From assembly GCA_023433405.1 (NCBI GenBank), contig JAEZCT010000039.1:21861-85860 (forward strand): a DNA stretch of 64,000 nucleotides, read 5' to 3'. The notes beneath the pieces are model-generated. The model ran no database searches and was not told where the DNA came from. It saw only the letters and a program-made list of their open reading frames with translations. The position numbers and the translations under genes are program-made. The stretch is from Bacillota bacterium (lineage in GTDB: Bacteria > Bacillota > Clostridia > Oscillospirales > Ruminococcaceae). Shown here piece after piece: positions 35,611 through 44,067 of this stretch; the first letter of the stretch is position 1, and every line of letters starts with the position of its first letter.

Positions 35611-35659
35611 CAAAAAAAGAAAAAACAAGCTGCCCCGCGCGATGCGCAGAGCAGCTTGT
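35611..35659 (-). terminator. Intrinsic terminator after ftsH
   Basis: ACAAGCTGC (35625-35633) pairs with GCAGCTTGT (35651-35659). On the minus strand TTTTTTCTTTTTTTG follows. It ends the gdpP-ftsH gene block. Confidence 0.8.
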
Positions 35660-35685
35660 AATAATTAAAACTTACTTTTTAATTT

Positions 35686-37695
35686 CTATTCGCCTTGCTC
35701 GGTGGGTTGCGTCGGCGCGGGGTCGGCTTCGGGAGACAGAGTCTCCTCCGACGCGGGCTTGCGGCCCTTGTTCTCCGCCTCGGCTGCCTTCTTCATGAGC
35801 TCTTCGGAAAAGCGAATCTCCTCGGCATGATTGATGTTCCACTTTGCAATCTCTGCGTCCACATCCAGCTCGCCGCGCATAAAGCGGGCAAAATCTACGC
35901 CGTCAATCTTTTCGCAGGCAAGCAGGTAGCGGGCAAGCTCGTGGAGCTCGCTCATGTGCTCGGTGAGAATTGCTCTTGCTCTATCGTAGGACTCATCAAT
36001 AATCTTCCGCATCTCACCGTCAATCTCAGAGGCGACCGACTCGGAGAAATCCCGGGTCTGATTAAAGTCACGGCCGAGGAAAATCTCCTCCTGAGGCTGA
36101 CCGTACACGACAGAGCCAAGCTTTTCGCTAAAGCCATAGCGGGTAATCATCGCCTTTGCAATCTTGGTTACGCGCTCAAGATCGTTGGAAGCGCCGGTGG
36201 AAATATCGTCAAGCACCAGCTTTTCCGCCACACGTCCGCCCAACAGCACGATAATCTGTTCGAGCATATCGTTTTTAAGCACATAGTTCTTATCCTCGGT
36301 GGGCAGGTTCATGGTGTAGCCGCCTGCCATGCCGCGGGGTATAATCGAAACCTGATGCACGGGGTCCTGGGTGGGGCAGAAGTAGCTGATGATGGCATGT
36401 CCCGCCTCATGATACGCTGTAATCTTTTTGGATTTTTCGCTGATAACCCTTGAGCGCTTCTCGGGACCGACCACCACCTTGATGGTTGCCTCCTCAATCT
36501 CGAGCATGGTAATGGCGCGCTTGCCTCTGCGCGCGGCAAGCAGTGCCGCCTCGTTGCAAAGGTTCTCAAGGTCTGCGCCCGTAAAGCCCGCCGTTGTCTT
36601 GGCAATAACCGAGAGGTTTACGTCCGGCGCAAGGGGCTTGTTGCTGGTGTGCACCTTTAAAATATCTTCTCTGCCGCGCACATCGGGGGTGTTTACAATA
36701 ATGCGGCGGTCAAAACGTCCCGGGCGCAAAAGCGCGGGGTCGAGGATATCGTACCGGTTGGTGGCGGCAATGACGATAACGCCGGAGTTCGAGCCGAAGC
36801 CGTCCATCTCCACAAGCAGCTGGTTTAAGGTCTGCTCGCGCTCGTCGTGCCCGCCGCCGAGGCCCGCGCCGCGATGGCGGCCCACCGCGTCAATCTCATC
36901 GATAAACACGATGCTGGGTGCGTCCTTTTTGGCCTGCTCAAACAGGTCACGAACGCGGGAGGCGCCTACACCCACGAACATCTCCACAAAATCCGAACCG
37001 GAGATGGAGAAGAAGGGCACGCCCGCCTCGCCGGCAACCGCCCGGGCAATAAGGGTTTTACCTGTTCCGGGAGGACCCATCAGCAGCACACCCTTGGGGA
37101 TGCGCGCACCGATGTCGTTGTATTTTTGCGGACTCTTTAAGAACTCAACAATCTCTTTGAGCTCCTCTTTTTCCTCATCCGCGCCCGCCACATCGTTAAA
37201 TGTGGTTTTTTTGCTGTCAGACTGATGCTTCACCTTGGCCTTGGCAAAGGCGTTCATCTTACCGCCGCCTGCGGCTCCACGCATCATGTACACCCAGAAG
37301 GCGACCATAACGAGAATAAGCAGGATGGATGGTAAAATGGAAACCCAGCCGGGAATCTCATCAATTTTCTTATAATCATTCTTAATCGGGGCATCGGGGT
37401 TTGCGATGTTGTAGTCACGGACAAAATCCATCGTATCCTCTAAAAACAGGTTCACGTTGGGGACGGTATAATAGATGGTATCCTTTTTGTCCTTCACCTT
37501 AAGTTCCAGCGCACCGGAGCCAAGGTCAAGCCGATACTCATCCACCTGATTTTTAAAGAAATACTGGGTGATCTCATAATATTTTGTCTCCGCCTTCGGC
37601 GCCTGCAATGTCATAAAGAAATAGACAAGAGACAATAACAGCATGAGTATCAGCACATATCCGGCAATTTGCCTGAACTTTTTGTTGTTACCCAA
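35686..37695 (-). CDS. ftsH: ATP-dependent zinc metalloprotease FtsH
   Basis: This membrane AAA+ protease of 669 residues degrades unassembled membrane proteins and regulators. Residue numbers here count from TTG 37716, seven residues upstream of the preferred start: helices at about 17-36 and 126-145, Walker A GPPGTGKT at 214-221, Walker B IVFIDEID, the SRH arginines in RPGRFDRR and the zinc site HEAGH at 436-440. The C-terminus has a Pro/Glu-rich tail. I prefer TTG at 37695 because AAGGAG lies eight bases upstream. It is the last gene after tilS and hpt, the classical tilS-hpt-ftsH order of Bacillota. Confidence 0.96.
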   Translation of the reverse strand: MGNNKKFRQIAGYVLILMLLLSLVYFFMTLQAPKAETKYYEITQYFFKNQVDEYRLDLGSGALELKVKDKKDTIYYTVPNVNLFLEDTMDFVRDYNIANPDAPIKNDYKKIDEIPGWVSILPSILLILVMVAFWVYMMRGAAGGGKMNAFAKAKVKHQSDSKKTTFNDVAGADEEKEELKEIVEFLKSPQKYNDIGARIPKGVLLMGPPGTGKTLIARAVAGEAGVPFFSISGSDFVEMFVGVGASRVRDLFEQAKKDAPSIVFIDEIDAVGRHRGAGLGGGHDEREQTLNQLLVEMDGFGSNSGVIVIAATNRYDILDPALLRPGRFDRRIIVNTPDVRGREDILKVHTSNKPLAPDVNLSVIAKTTAGFTGADLENLCNEAALLAARRGKRAITMLEIEEATIKVVVGPEKRSRVISEKSKKITAYHEAGHAIISYFCPTQDPVHQVSIIPRGMAGGYTMNLPTEDKNYVLKNDMLEQIIVLLGGRVAEKLVLDDISTGASNDLERVTKIAKAMITRYGFSEKLGSVVYGQPQEEIFLGRDFNQTRDFSESVASEIDGEMRKIIDESYDRARAILTEHMSELHELARYLLACEKIDGVDFARFMRGELDVDAEIAKWNINHAEEIRFSEELMKKAAEAENKGRKPASEETLSPEADPAPTQPTEQGE

Positions 37696-37870
37696 ATTCA
37701 CCACTCCTTGTTGCAACCGCCGTAAACCGTCTGAACCTTTGGCGCGTAACCTTCTGCGCCGCGCCTCATCCTAAGCGTCTCGCCCTGCGGACTGCTCGCT
37801 GTAGCTCTGGCAGCTATGCATTATTATTTTGCTGTAATTTTTCCGGTTTATCTATGCGGGTTTTACGGTA

Positions 37871-38410
37871 TTAAATAGTATAAACCTCAGGTTTTAAAAC
37901 GCCCACATAGGGCAAATTACGGTATTTTTCATTAAAATCAAGACCGTAACCCACTACGAACTCATCGGGAACCTCAAAGCCCTTGTAATGGGCCTTAACA
38001 TCCGCCTTGCGGCGCTCCGGCTTATCCAGCAGTGTACATATTCGGATGCTTTGGGGACCGCGCCCCTCCAGCAACTCGGTAATATAGGCAAGGGTCAGAC
38101 CGCTGTCGAGAATATCCTCAACAATCAGCAGGTCGTAGCCGGCAATGGGCATGTCCAAATCCTTAATAATCCTGACAACGCCGGTTGTGCGCGTACCCGC
38201 GCCATAGCTGGTTACGGACATAAAATCCACCCTTGCGTGGATATCAATGGCGCGCATTAAATCGGCCATAAACACCACAGAACCCTTCAGCACACTTACG
38301 AGCAAAAGGTTTTTATCCCTATAGTCTTCGCTTATTTGCCTGCCCAGCTCCTGTACCTTTGAATGAATCTGCTCTTCGGTAATCAGAACCTTTAGTATAT
38401 CGTCCTTCAC
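37871..38410 (-). CDS. hpt: Hypoxanthine phosphoribosyltransferase
   Basis: This 179-residue cytosolic purine-salvage enzyme makes IMP or GMP from hypoxanthine or guanine and PRPP. VEDILDSGLT at about 97-106 is the PRPP-binding motif. LKGSVVFMADL and FVVGYGLDFNEKYRNLPYVG are conserved HPRT segments. GTG at 38410 gives the usual family length, with AAAGG about 11 bases upstream; the frame continues left without support. Between tilS and ftsH. Confidence 0.95.
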   Translation of the reverse strand: MKDDILKVLITEEQIHSKVQELGRQISEDYRDKNLLLVSVLKGSVVFMADLMRAIDIHARVDFMSVTSYGAGTRTTGVVRIIKDLDMPIAGYDLLIVEDILDSGLTLAYITELLEGRGPQSIRICTLLDKPERRKADVKAHYKGFEVPDEFVVGYGLDFNEKYRNLPYVGVLKPEVYTI

Positions 38411-38513
38411 GGTGATAGCTGCCTTTCCGGCGGTGCTCCTGCTTTTTATGCAACGCCATTTTTTAAGATGAATTTTATCAATAATCAAAGACGCGTCGGT
38501 TCATCGGATACCG

Positions 38514-39866
38514 TCATTCTTGTTGGATTTGAATGAGGAGAGCCCGTTTTGTGCTCTCGGTAACCTGTGTGCGTTCGGCACAGCCAAAACCCTCCACCCA
38601 AAGCGTACCCGCTTCATCCGCAAGTACTGTTATCCTCGCGCGAGCCTCCGGCTGTATTCCCGCCTCATTCATCAGTTTTTTTAACGACTTTGTGCATCCG
38701 CGGCCGGAAAGGCGGATGCTGTCTCCCTCTTTGCGGGGACGGAACAAGGCTGTTCCTATTATAGTATCATAATCCAAGGCATTTTTTAATAGCTTTGGGT
38801 GAACTTTTTTTAAACTTTTAACACCCTCTTTGTTCAAAAAAGAAACGTTAACCCGTTTCTTTTCAAACAAATCAAACTCCCCCTGCCGCAGGGACTGCGC
38901 GTAATCGGGCGTGGCCGCCGGACGCTCTTCCCCTATGGTCAAAATTCCGCCGGTAACGCGCGCCCGTGTTACCCCGCTGAGTGTCACCGCACCCTCGCCC
39001 GACGCAAGCGCCTTGCCAATCAGCACGATGCGCTCGCTGTCCGGTTCCAAGCCGTTTTGGGTCAGCAGCTCCCGCAGCGCGCGGTTTTTTATGGCGGGGG
39101 CCTGCGCCTGTAACGCCTGCGCATCCCAGCCCTTACCCCTTACGCTGCTTGCAAGGGCCTTCGCCGCCTGCTCACAAAGATACTGCTCGTCCTCGCGAAA
39201 GGAGCGCTGGGCGCGCAAAAGCGCGTCCTCGCTGCCCGGATGGACGCGAAGCAAGGCCGGAACAACCTCCAGACGAATGCGGTTGCGGGTATATTCTGCC
39301 GAAAGGTTTGTACTGTCGGTAATATATGCGATGTGGTTTTGCGCGCAGTATGTCTCCACCTCGCCCCGGGTTGCCTCAATCAGCGGGCGGATAATCCTGC
39401 CGCGAACGGGGGGGATGCCGCACAAGCCCTTTAGTCCCGTTCCCCTTGCCAGATGAAACAGCATGGTTTCTATGCTGTCGGAGAGGGTGTGCGCCGTGGC
39501 AATCTTAAGCCCGCGCTCATCGGCAATGCGGCTAAAGGTCTCATAGCGCACCCCTCGTCCGCATTCCTCCAGCGACAACCGCCGCTCCCGCGCAAGGCTC
39601 GGCACATCGAAGGTATGCACCAGGCATTCCACGCCCAGCCGGGCGCAAAACTCCTCCACCGCGCGCTGGTCGCGCAGCGCCTCGCCACCGCGTATCCCAT
39701 GGTTGACATGGCACACCGCAAGCCGCAGGCGGTACTCCCCGCCAAGGGCGTGCAATAGGTGCAAAAGCGCCATGGAGTCCGCGCCGCCCGACACACAGAC
39801 CAGTACCCCGTCGCCCTGCTCCAGCATTCGGCAGCGGTTTATGACCTCCCTAGCCTTTTCCATCAT
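38514..39866 (-). CDS. tilS: tRNA(Ile)-lysidine synthase
   Basis: This 450-residue ATP-dependent enzyme converts C34 of tRNA-Ile(CAU) to lysidine. The PP-loop SGGADS is at about 26-31; the central HTLSDSIETML and the C-terminal TilS_C domain (FRPRKEGDSIRLSGRGCTKSL, in part) are present. ATG at 39866 has GGAG about 10 bases upstream and overlaps the 3' end of dnaB by 17 bases. The frame runs further left only as a dnaB shadow. Confidence 0.95.
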   Translation of the reverse strand: MMEKAREVINRCRMLEQGDGVLVCVSGGADSMALLHLLHALGGEYRLRLAVCHVNHGIRGGEALRDQRAVEEFCARLGVECLVHTFDVPSLARERRLSLEECGRGVRYETFSRIADERGLKIATAHTLSDSIETMLFHLARGTGLKGLCGIPPVRGRIIRPLIEATRGEVETYCAQNHIAYITDSTNLSAEYTRNRIRLEVVPALLRVHPGSEDALLRAQRSFREDEQYLCEQAAKALASSVRGKGWDAQALQAQAPAIKNRALRELLTQNGLEPDSERIVLIGKALASGEGAVTLSGVTRARVTGGILTIGEERPAATPDYAQSLRQGEFDLFEKKRVNVSFLNKEGVKSLKKVHPKLLKNALDYDTIIGTALFRPRKEGDSIRLSGRGCTKSLKKLMNEAGIQPEARARITVLADEAGTLWVEGFGCAERTQVTESTKRALLIQIQQE

Positions 39867-41217
39867 CTCTATAGTTCTCCAGCGTGCTGAATTGGGTGAA
39901 CTTGCCGTCCCAGTGCAGCTTGACCGATTCGGTTTCGCCGTGACGGTTTTTTGCCACGATACATTCGGCGATATTGCGATCGGCATCGTTATCGTTATCG
40001 GTATAATACGCCTCGCGGTATAAAAACAGCACGATGTCCGCATCCTGCTCGATGGAGCCGGAGTCACGCAAATCGGACAGCACCGGGCGGTGATCGGAGC
40101 GCGAATCGGGCCCGCGGGAAAGCTGCGAACACACAAGGATAGGAACATCCAGCTCCTTTGCCATAATCTTAAGCGTACGCGTCAGCTCCGAGACCTCCTG
40201 CACACGGTTGTCGTTGCGCCGCCCGGTGGTCATAAGCTGTAAGTAATCGATCACCACAAGACCCAAATCCTTGACACGCCTTAAGCGCGCCTTCATCTCG
40301 GGAACGGTAATGCCCGAGGTATCGTCTATTAAAATCGGATGGGTTGCGAGCACCTGGGATGCGCGTGCCAATGACTGCCACTGGGGTCCCGTCATGTTGC
40401 CGGTGCGAAACTCGCCGCTGGGGATGCGAGCCGCCGCACTCATAAGACGGGTGGTAAGCTGCTCTGCGGACATTTCGAGCGAAAAGATGACAACCCGTTT
40501 GCCGGAGGTCGCCGCTACGTTTTGCATGATGTTTAGCGCAAAGCTCGTTTTACCCATGCCGGGGCGCCCCGCCAGCAGAATCAGGTCGGATTTGTTTAAA
40601 CCGTAAATTACGCTATCCAGCGCCGAAAAGCCGGAGCGAAGACCAAGGTACTTTGAGCGGTCCTCTCCCGCAATCTTTTGCAGGCGGTCGTATGCCTCTA
40701 TAATGGCATCCTCAATGCGAATAAGCCCGCGAGAGGCTCGCCCCTGCCGGATATCGTAGATGCGCTGCTCTGCGGCGTCCAACAGCTGCTTTGCCTCATA
40801 GGCGCCTTCGTTTGCCTCGCTAACAATCTCATTAGCCGCCTCAATAAGCTGGCGGACGTAGTATTTCTCCTGCACAATGGCGGCATACGCCTCGATGTTG
40901 GCCGTCGTTGGGACGATTTGAGCCAGCTGCGCAAGGTATAGCTTCGCGTCCTCAGGGGTTTCAAAGATGCGGTCATTGACGGCTTCCTCCAGCAGGGTTA
41001 TAAAGTCGATGGATTTGCCCGCCGCGAACATCCGCACCATGCAGGCAAACAGCTCCTGATGCTGCGGGCGGTAAAAGCACTCCGCCTTAATATAGTCAAG
41101 CACCGTCATCAGGCAGGTCTGGTCGATAATTACCGCACCCAGTACCGATTGCTCCGCCTCTACGTTAAACGGCGCGCGCTCTCCATATACCGCCTCGCTG
41201 TTGCCGTAGCCGTTCAC
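39850..41217 (-). CDS. dnaB: Replicative DNA helicase
   Basis: This 455-residue hexameric helicase opens DNA at the replication fork. The N-terminal primase-interacting domain is at about 15-115, the linker follows, and the RecA-like domain has Walker A AGRPGMGKT at about 216-224, Walker B LGLVVIDYLQLM and the C-terminal LSDLRDSGSIEQDAD. It lies 42 bases after rplI, a standard rplI-dnaB pair in Bacillota. No intein is present. Confidence 0.96.
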   Translation of the reverse strand: MNGYGNSEAVYGERAPFNVEAEQSVLGAVIIDQTCLMTVLDYIKAECFYRPQHQELFACMVRMFAAGKSIDFITLLEEAVNDRIFETPEDAKLYLAQLAQIVPTTANIEAYAAIVQEKYYVRQLIEAANEIVSEANEGAYEAKQLLDAAEQRIYDIRQGRASRGLIRIEDAIIEAYDRLQKIAGEDRSKYLGLRSGFSALDSVIYGLNKSDLILLAGRPGMGKTSFALNIMQNVAATSGKRVVIFSLEMSAEQLTTRLMSAAARIPSGEFRTGNMTGPQWQSLARASQVLATHPILIDDTSGITVPEMKARLRRVKDLGLVVIDYLQLMTTGRRNDNRVQEVSELTRTLKIMAKELDVPILVCSQLSRGPDSRSDHRPVLSDLRDSGSIEQDADIVLFLYREAYYTDNDNDADRNIAECIVAKNRHGETESVKLHWDGKFTQFSTLENYRDDGKG

Positions 41218-41259
41218 CGTTATTCGCCCCTTCTTTGGATCGTCGTGACACGATATGAA

Positions 41260-41706
41260 TTATGCCTCGCCTACTACTACAAATACCTTAGCCGATATTC
41301 CAGCGTAAAGCTTAAGCTCCGCCGTATAGGTGCCAAACGCCTTAATCTCGCTTTCCAGCGACACCTTTCGCTTATCCACCTCAATGTTAAACGCCTTGGA
41401 TATGGTCTCGGCCACCTCCTTGGAGGTTACCGAGCCAAACAGTCTGCCCTCGGTGCCGCCTTTGGCAAGCAGCTTGACGCTTTTGCCGTCTATGCGCGCC
41501 TTCGCATCCTCAGCCGCCTTTTTTTCAAGCGCAATATGGTGTTCCTTTGCCGCCTCTTTGAGCTTGATATCGTTGATTACCTGAGCGTTTGCCTCTACCG
41601 CAAGCCCCTTGGGCAAAAGAAAATTGCGGGCGTATCCGTCGGATACATTGACGATCTCGCCTTTTTTCCCGCTTCCTTTAACGTCCCCTTTGAGTACAAC
41701 CTTCAT
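41260..41706 (-). CDS. rplI: 50S ribosomal protein L9
   Basis: This 148-residue ribosomal protein is of normal length. It has the N-terminal MKVVLKGDVKGSGKKGEIVNVSDGYARN-type domain (VLL.DVKG.GKKG...V.DGYARNFL pattern), a connecting helix and the C-terminal rRNA-binding domain (KLLAKGGTEGRLFGSVT). ATG follows AGGA by about seven bases. It sits between gdpP and dnaB, a conserved neighbourhood. Confidence 0.97.
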   Translation of the reverse strand: MKVVLKGDVKGSGKKGEIVNVSDGYARNFLLPKGLAVEANAQVINDIKLKEAAKEHHIALEKKAAEDAKARIDGKSVKLLAKGGTEGRLFGSVTSKEVAETISKAFNIEVDKRKVSLESEIKAFGTYTAELKLYAGISAKVFVVVGEA

Positions 41707-41792
41707 AATCCATCCTGTCCTTTCCTGTAGTAATGCAAGAATCAGCCCGGCATTTACGCAATAGGCTTTATGCTAATATTGGCAGATACCGG

Positions 41793-43790
41793 TTATAACG
41801 CCGTCTGCCCCTGCTGGGACTGCTCGTAGTATTCGTCAATCTTTTTCATTAAAAGCTCGGCCGTTTCGTCCAGCTTCTGCTTTTCTATAAAGGTACCCGC
41901 CATTGTCAGGTGTCCGCCGCCGCCCATCTTCTCCATAATAATCTGAACATTGAGGGCTCCCAGAGATCGTGCGGAGATATTAACCCCCTCGGGTGTGGAA
42001 AACAGCACAAAGGAGGCGTCTACCCCGTTGATATTTAAAAGCTCGTCGGCTGCCTGCGGCGCCGCTATACGCATCTCCTCGGCGGTTTCACCGCTTTTTG
42101 CAATGGCGCAGCCCCGGTAGATCTTTGCGGAGCCCACGATTTTGGTTTTAAGCTGGTACGACTCCATGCTGTTTGCGAACATGCGCTTAACCTCTACGGT
42201 ATCCGCGCCCAGCTTTCGCAGGTATGCCGCCGCCTCGAAGGTGCGCACACCGGTTTTTAGCACAAAGTTCTTGGTGTCGAGCATTATGCCCGCCAAAAGC
42301 GCCTCGGACTCCAGCTTGCCAAGCCGCACATTTTCACCCAGATACTGCACAAGCTCGGTGACCATCTCGCAGGCGGAGGAGGCATAGGGCTCATGAAAGA
42401 AGATGACAGCGTTATCAATATGCCCCACCATCTTGCGGTGGTGGTCGATAACCGCCACGGTTTTACACGCCTTATAAATCTCAATGGACTCAAGCATAGC
42501 GGGCAGATGGGTATCGACGATGATTACCAGCGTTTTTTTGCCAACAAGGGAAAGAGCCTCGTCGGGTGATACAAACGCATCCTCAAAGCCGTTTGCGCGC
42601 ATCAGCTCTATAAAGTCCTGCACCAGGTTTTTATCCCGGTCTATGGCAATTACGCTGGGCTTGCCCAAAAGACGGATGGCGCGCAAAAGGCCCACCGATG
42701 CGCCGAAGCTGTCTAGGTCGCCAAAGCGGTGACCCATTACAATGCAGTTGTCGCTGGTTTCAATAAGCTCGGCAAGGGCCGCCGCCATAATGCGGGTTTT
42801 GACCTTGGTGCGCTTCTCCACGCCCTTGGACAGGCCGCCGAAAAACTCATAGCCGCCCGGGGTTTTTACCGCCGCCTGGTCGCCGCCCCGTCCCAGCGCC
42901 ATATCCATAGCCTGGCGGGCAAACTGCTCGGACTCCCGAAGGGTCGCGCCGCCGCGCCCCACGCCGATGGACAGGGTGGCCGAAAGCCGCCCGCCCAGCG
43001 TGATCTGCCGTATCTGGTCAAGGACGTCAAACCGCCGCTCTATCATGGCGCGCAGGTACCGCTCCTCAATTACCGCCGTAAACTTATCCCGCCCGGAGCG
43101 GATGAGCACACTCTCGGTGGGAGCGAGAAAGCGTTCGATAGCGTGGTCGATCTCCCCCGTAAGCTGCACCTTTTCGCTTTCCTTGGCGTTTTGAGTCAGC
43201 TCCTCGTAGTTGTCAAGAGTTATAAGCATCACCGACTGGCGCGACTCATAGTATTCCTGCGCCAGCGCCTTTAGCTCGGTATTCTCCGCCCACTGCATGG
43301 CAATGAGCGTACCGTTCTTATCCTCAACGCGAAGGGCATAGGCCGTAAAGCAATGGGAGCCATAGGAGATGTTTACACCCTTCGGGCTGCATGCCGCGTC
43401 AATATCAACCTGAGGGAACACCTTTTCAAACTCCGCGCCCAGCTGGTTGCCCTCCAGCACAAGGGAGGAGAACAGCTCGTTGTACCAAATGATTTCGCCC
43501 TTCTCCCGCAGCACAATCATGGGCAGCGGCATGGATGAGGCGGACTGACCGTGAGTCATGTTTAACCGGTCTAGAACCTTATCCACCACATGGTAGATAT
43601 CGCTCTGTATGCGCTTGTAACGGTAGAGGGCGTATGCCCCCACCAACAGGGTCAGCGCCGCCTCGGCGTAAAACAGGCTGTACTGCCCAATGAGCAGTGT
43701 CATAAAGGTCATTAGCGCACAGAGAGTCAGTGCAATGACGATAATGGGTTTAAAGAACCATATCCTTTTTTTCGGTTTGATGTCGCTCAC
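41793..43790 (-). CDS. gdpP: Cyclic-di-AMP phosphodiesterase GdpP
   Basis: This 665-residue membrane enzyme cleaves c-di-AMP to pApA. Two helices at about 10-60 are followed by a PAS-like domain, a degenerate GGDEF domain (about 170-310) and DHH/DHHA1 domains. Metal-site motifs are HRFGDLDSFGAS, IIVDTH and VIDHHRK. The C-terminal GGGGHLTMAG binds substrate. It heads the gdpP-rplI-dnaB-tilS-hpt-ftsH run; all genes are on the minus strand with short gaps. Confidence 0.95.
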   Translation of the reverse strand: MSDIKPKKRIWFFKPIIVIALTLCALMTFMTLLIGQYSLFYAEAALTLLVGAYALYRYKRIQSDIYHVVDKVLDRLNMTHGQSASSMPLPMIVLREKGEIIWYNELFSSLVLEGNQLGAEFEKVFPQVDIDAACSPKGVNISYGSHCFTAYALRVEDKNGTLIAMQWAENTELKALAQEYYESRQSVMLITLDNYEELTQNAKESEKVQLTGEIDHAIERFLAPTESVLIRSGRDKFTAVIEERYLRAMIERRFDVLDQIRQITLGGRLSATLSIGVGRGGATLRESEQFARQAMDMALGRGGDQAAVKTPGGYEFFGGLSKGVEKRTKVKTRIMAAALAELIETSDNCIVMGHRFGDLDSFGASVGLLRAIRLLGKPSVIAIDRDKNLVQDFIELMRANGFEDAFVSPDEALSLVGKKTLVIIVDTHLPAMLESIEIYKACKTVAVIDHHRKMVGHIDNAVIFFHEPYASSACEMVTELVQYLGENVRLGKLESEALLAGIMLDTKNFVLKTGVRTFEAAAYLRKLGADTVEVKRMFANSMESYQLKTKIVGSAKIYRGCAIAKSGETAEEMRIAAPQAADELLNINGVDASFVLFSTPEGVNISARSLGALNVQIIMEKMGGGGHLTMAGTFIEKQKLDETAELLMKKIDEYYEQSQQGQTAL

Positions 43791-43983
43791 ACCCTTTCCC
43801 TTGCCTGGTCGGCGCAGAGTTTTGGTTATGCATCCCTGCCTGCTAAAGAAAAAACAGGCAGTAAGCGGTTATTGTTTAACCTTTATTATACTAACTTTTT
43901 TGGTGAAACGCCAGAGGTTTATGGCTTTTAATTATAAATGTAAAAATTTATAACCCTGCCGCTGTTCCGCGGGCAAAACCAAG

Positions 43984-44016
43984 CCGCCGACGCGGGGTTT
44001 CCGCGCGGCGGTCTGG
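43984..44016 (-). terminator. Probable terminator after RNase J
   Basis: CCGCCG-A-CGCGG (43984-43995) pairs with CCGCGCGGCGG (44001-44011), one A bulged. A TTGGTTTTG stretch follows on the minus strand. It lies between rnj and gdpP. Confidence 0.45.
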
Positions 44017-44067
44017 CAGGAAAACGAATGCTTTTTTCCTGTAAAACTATCTATGGCTATCTAAAAA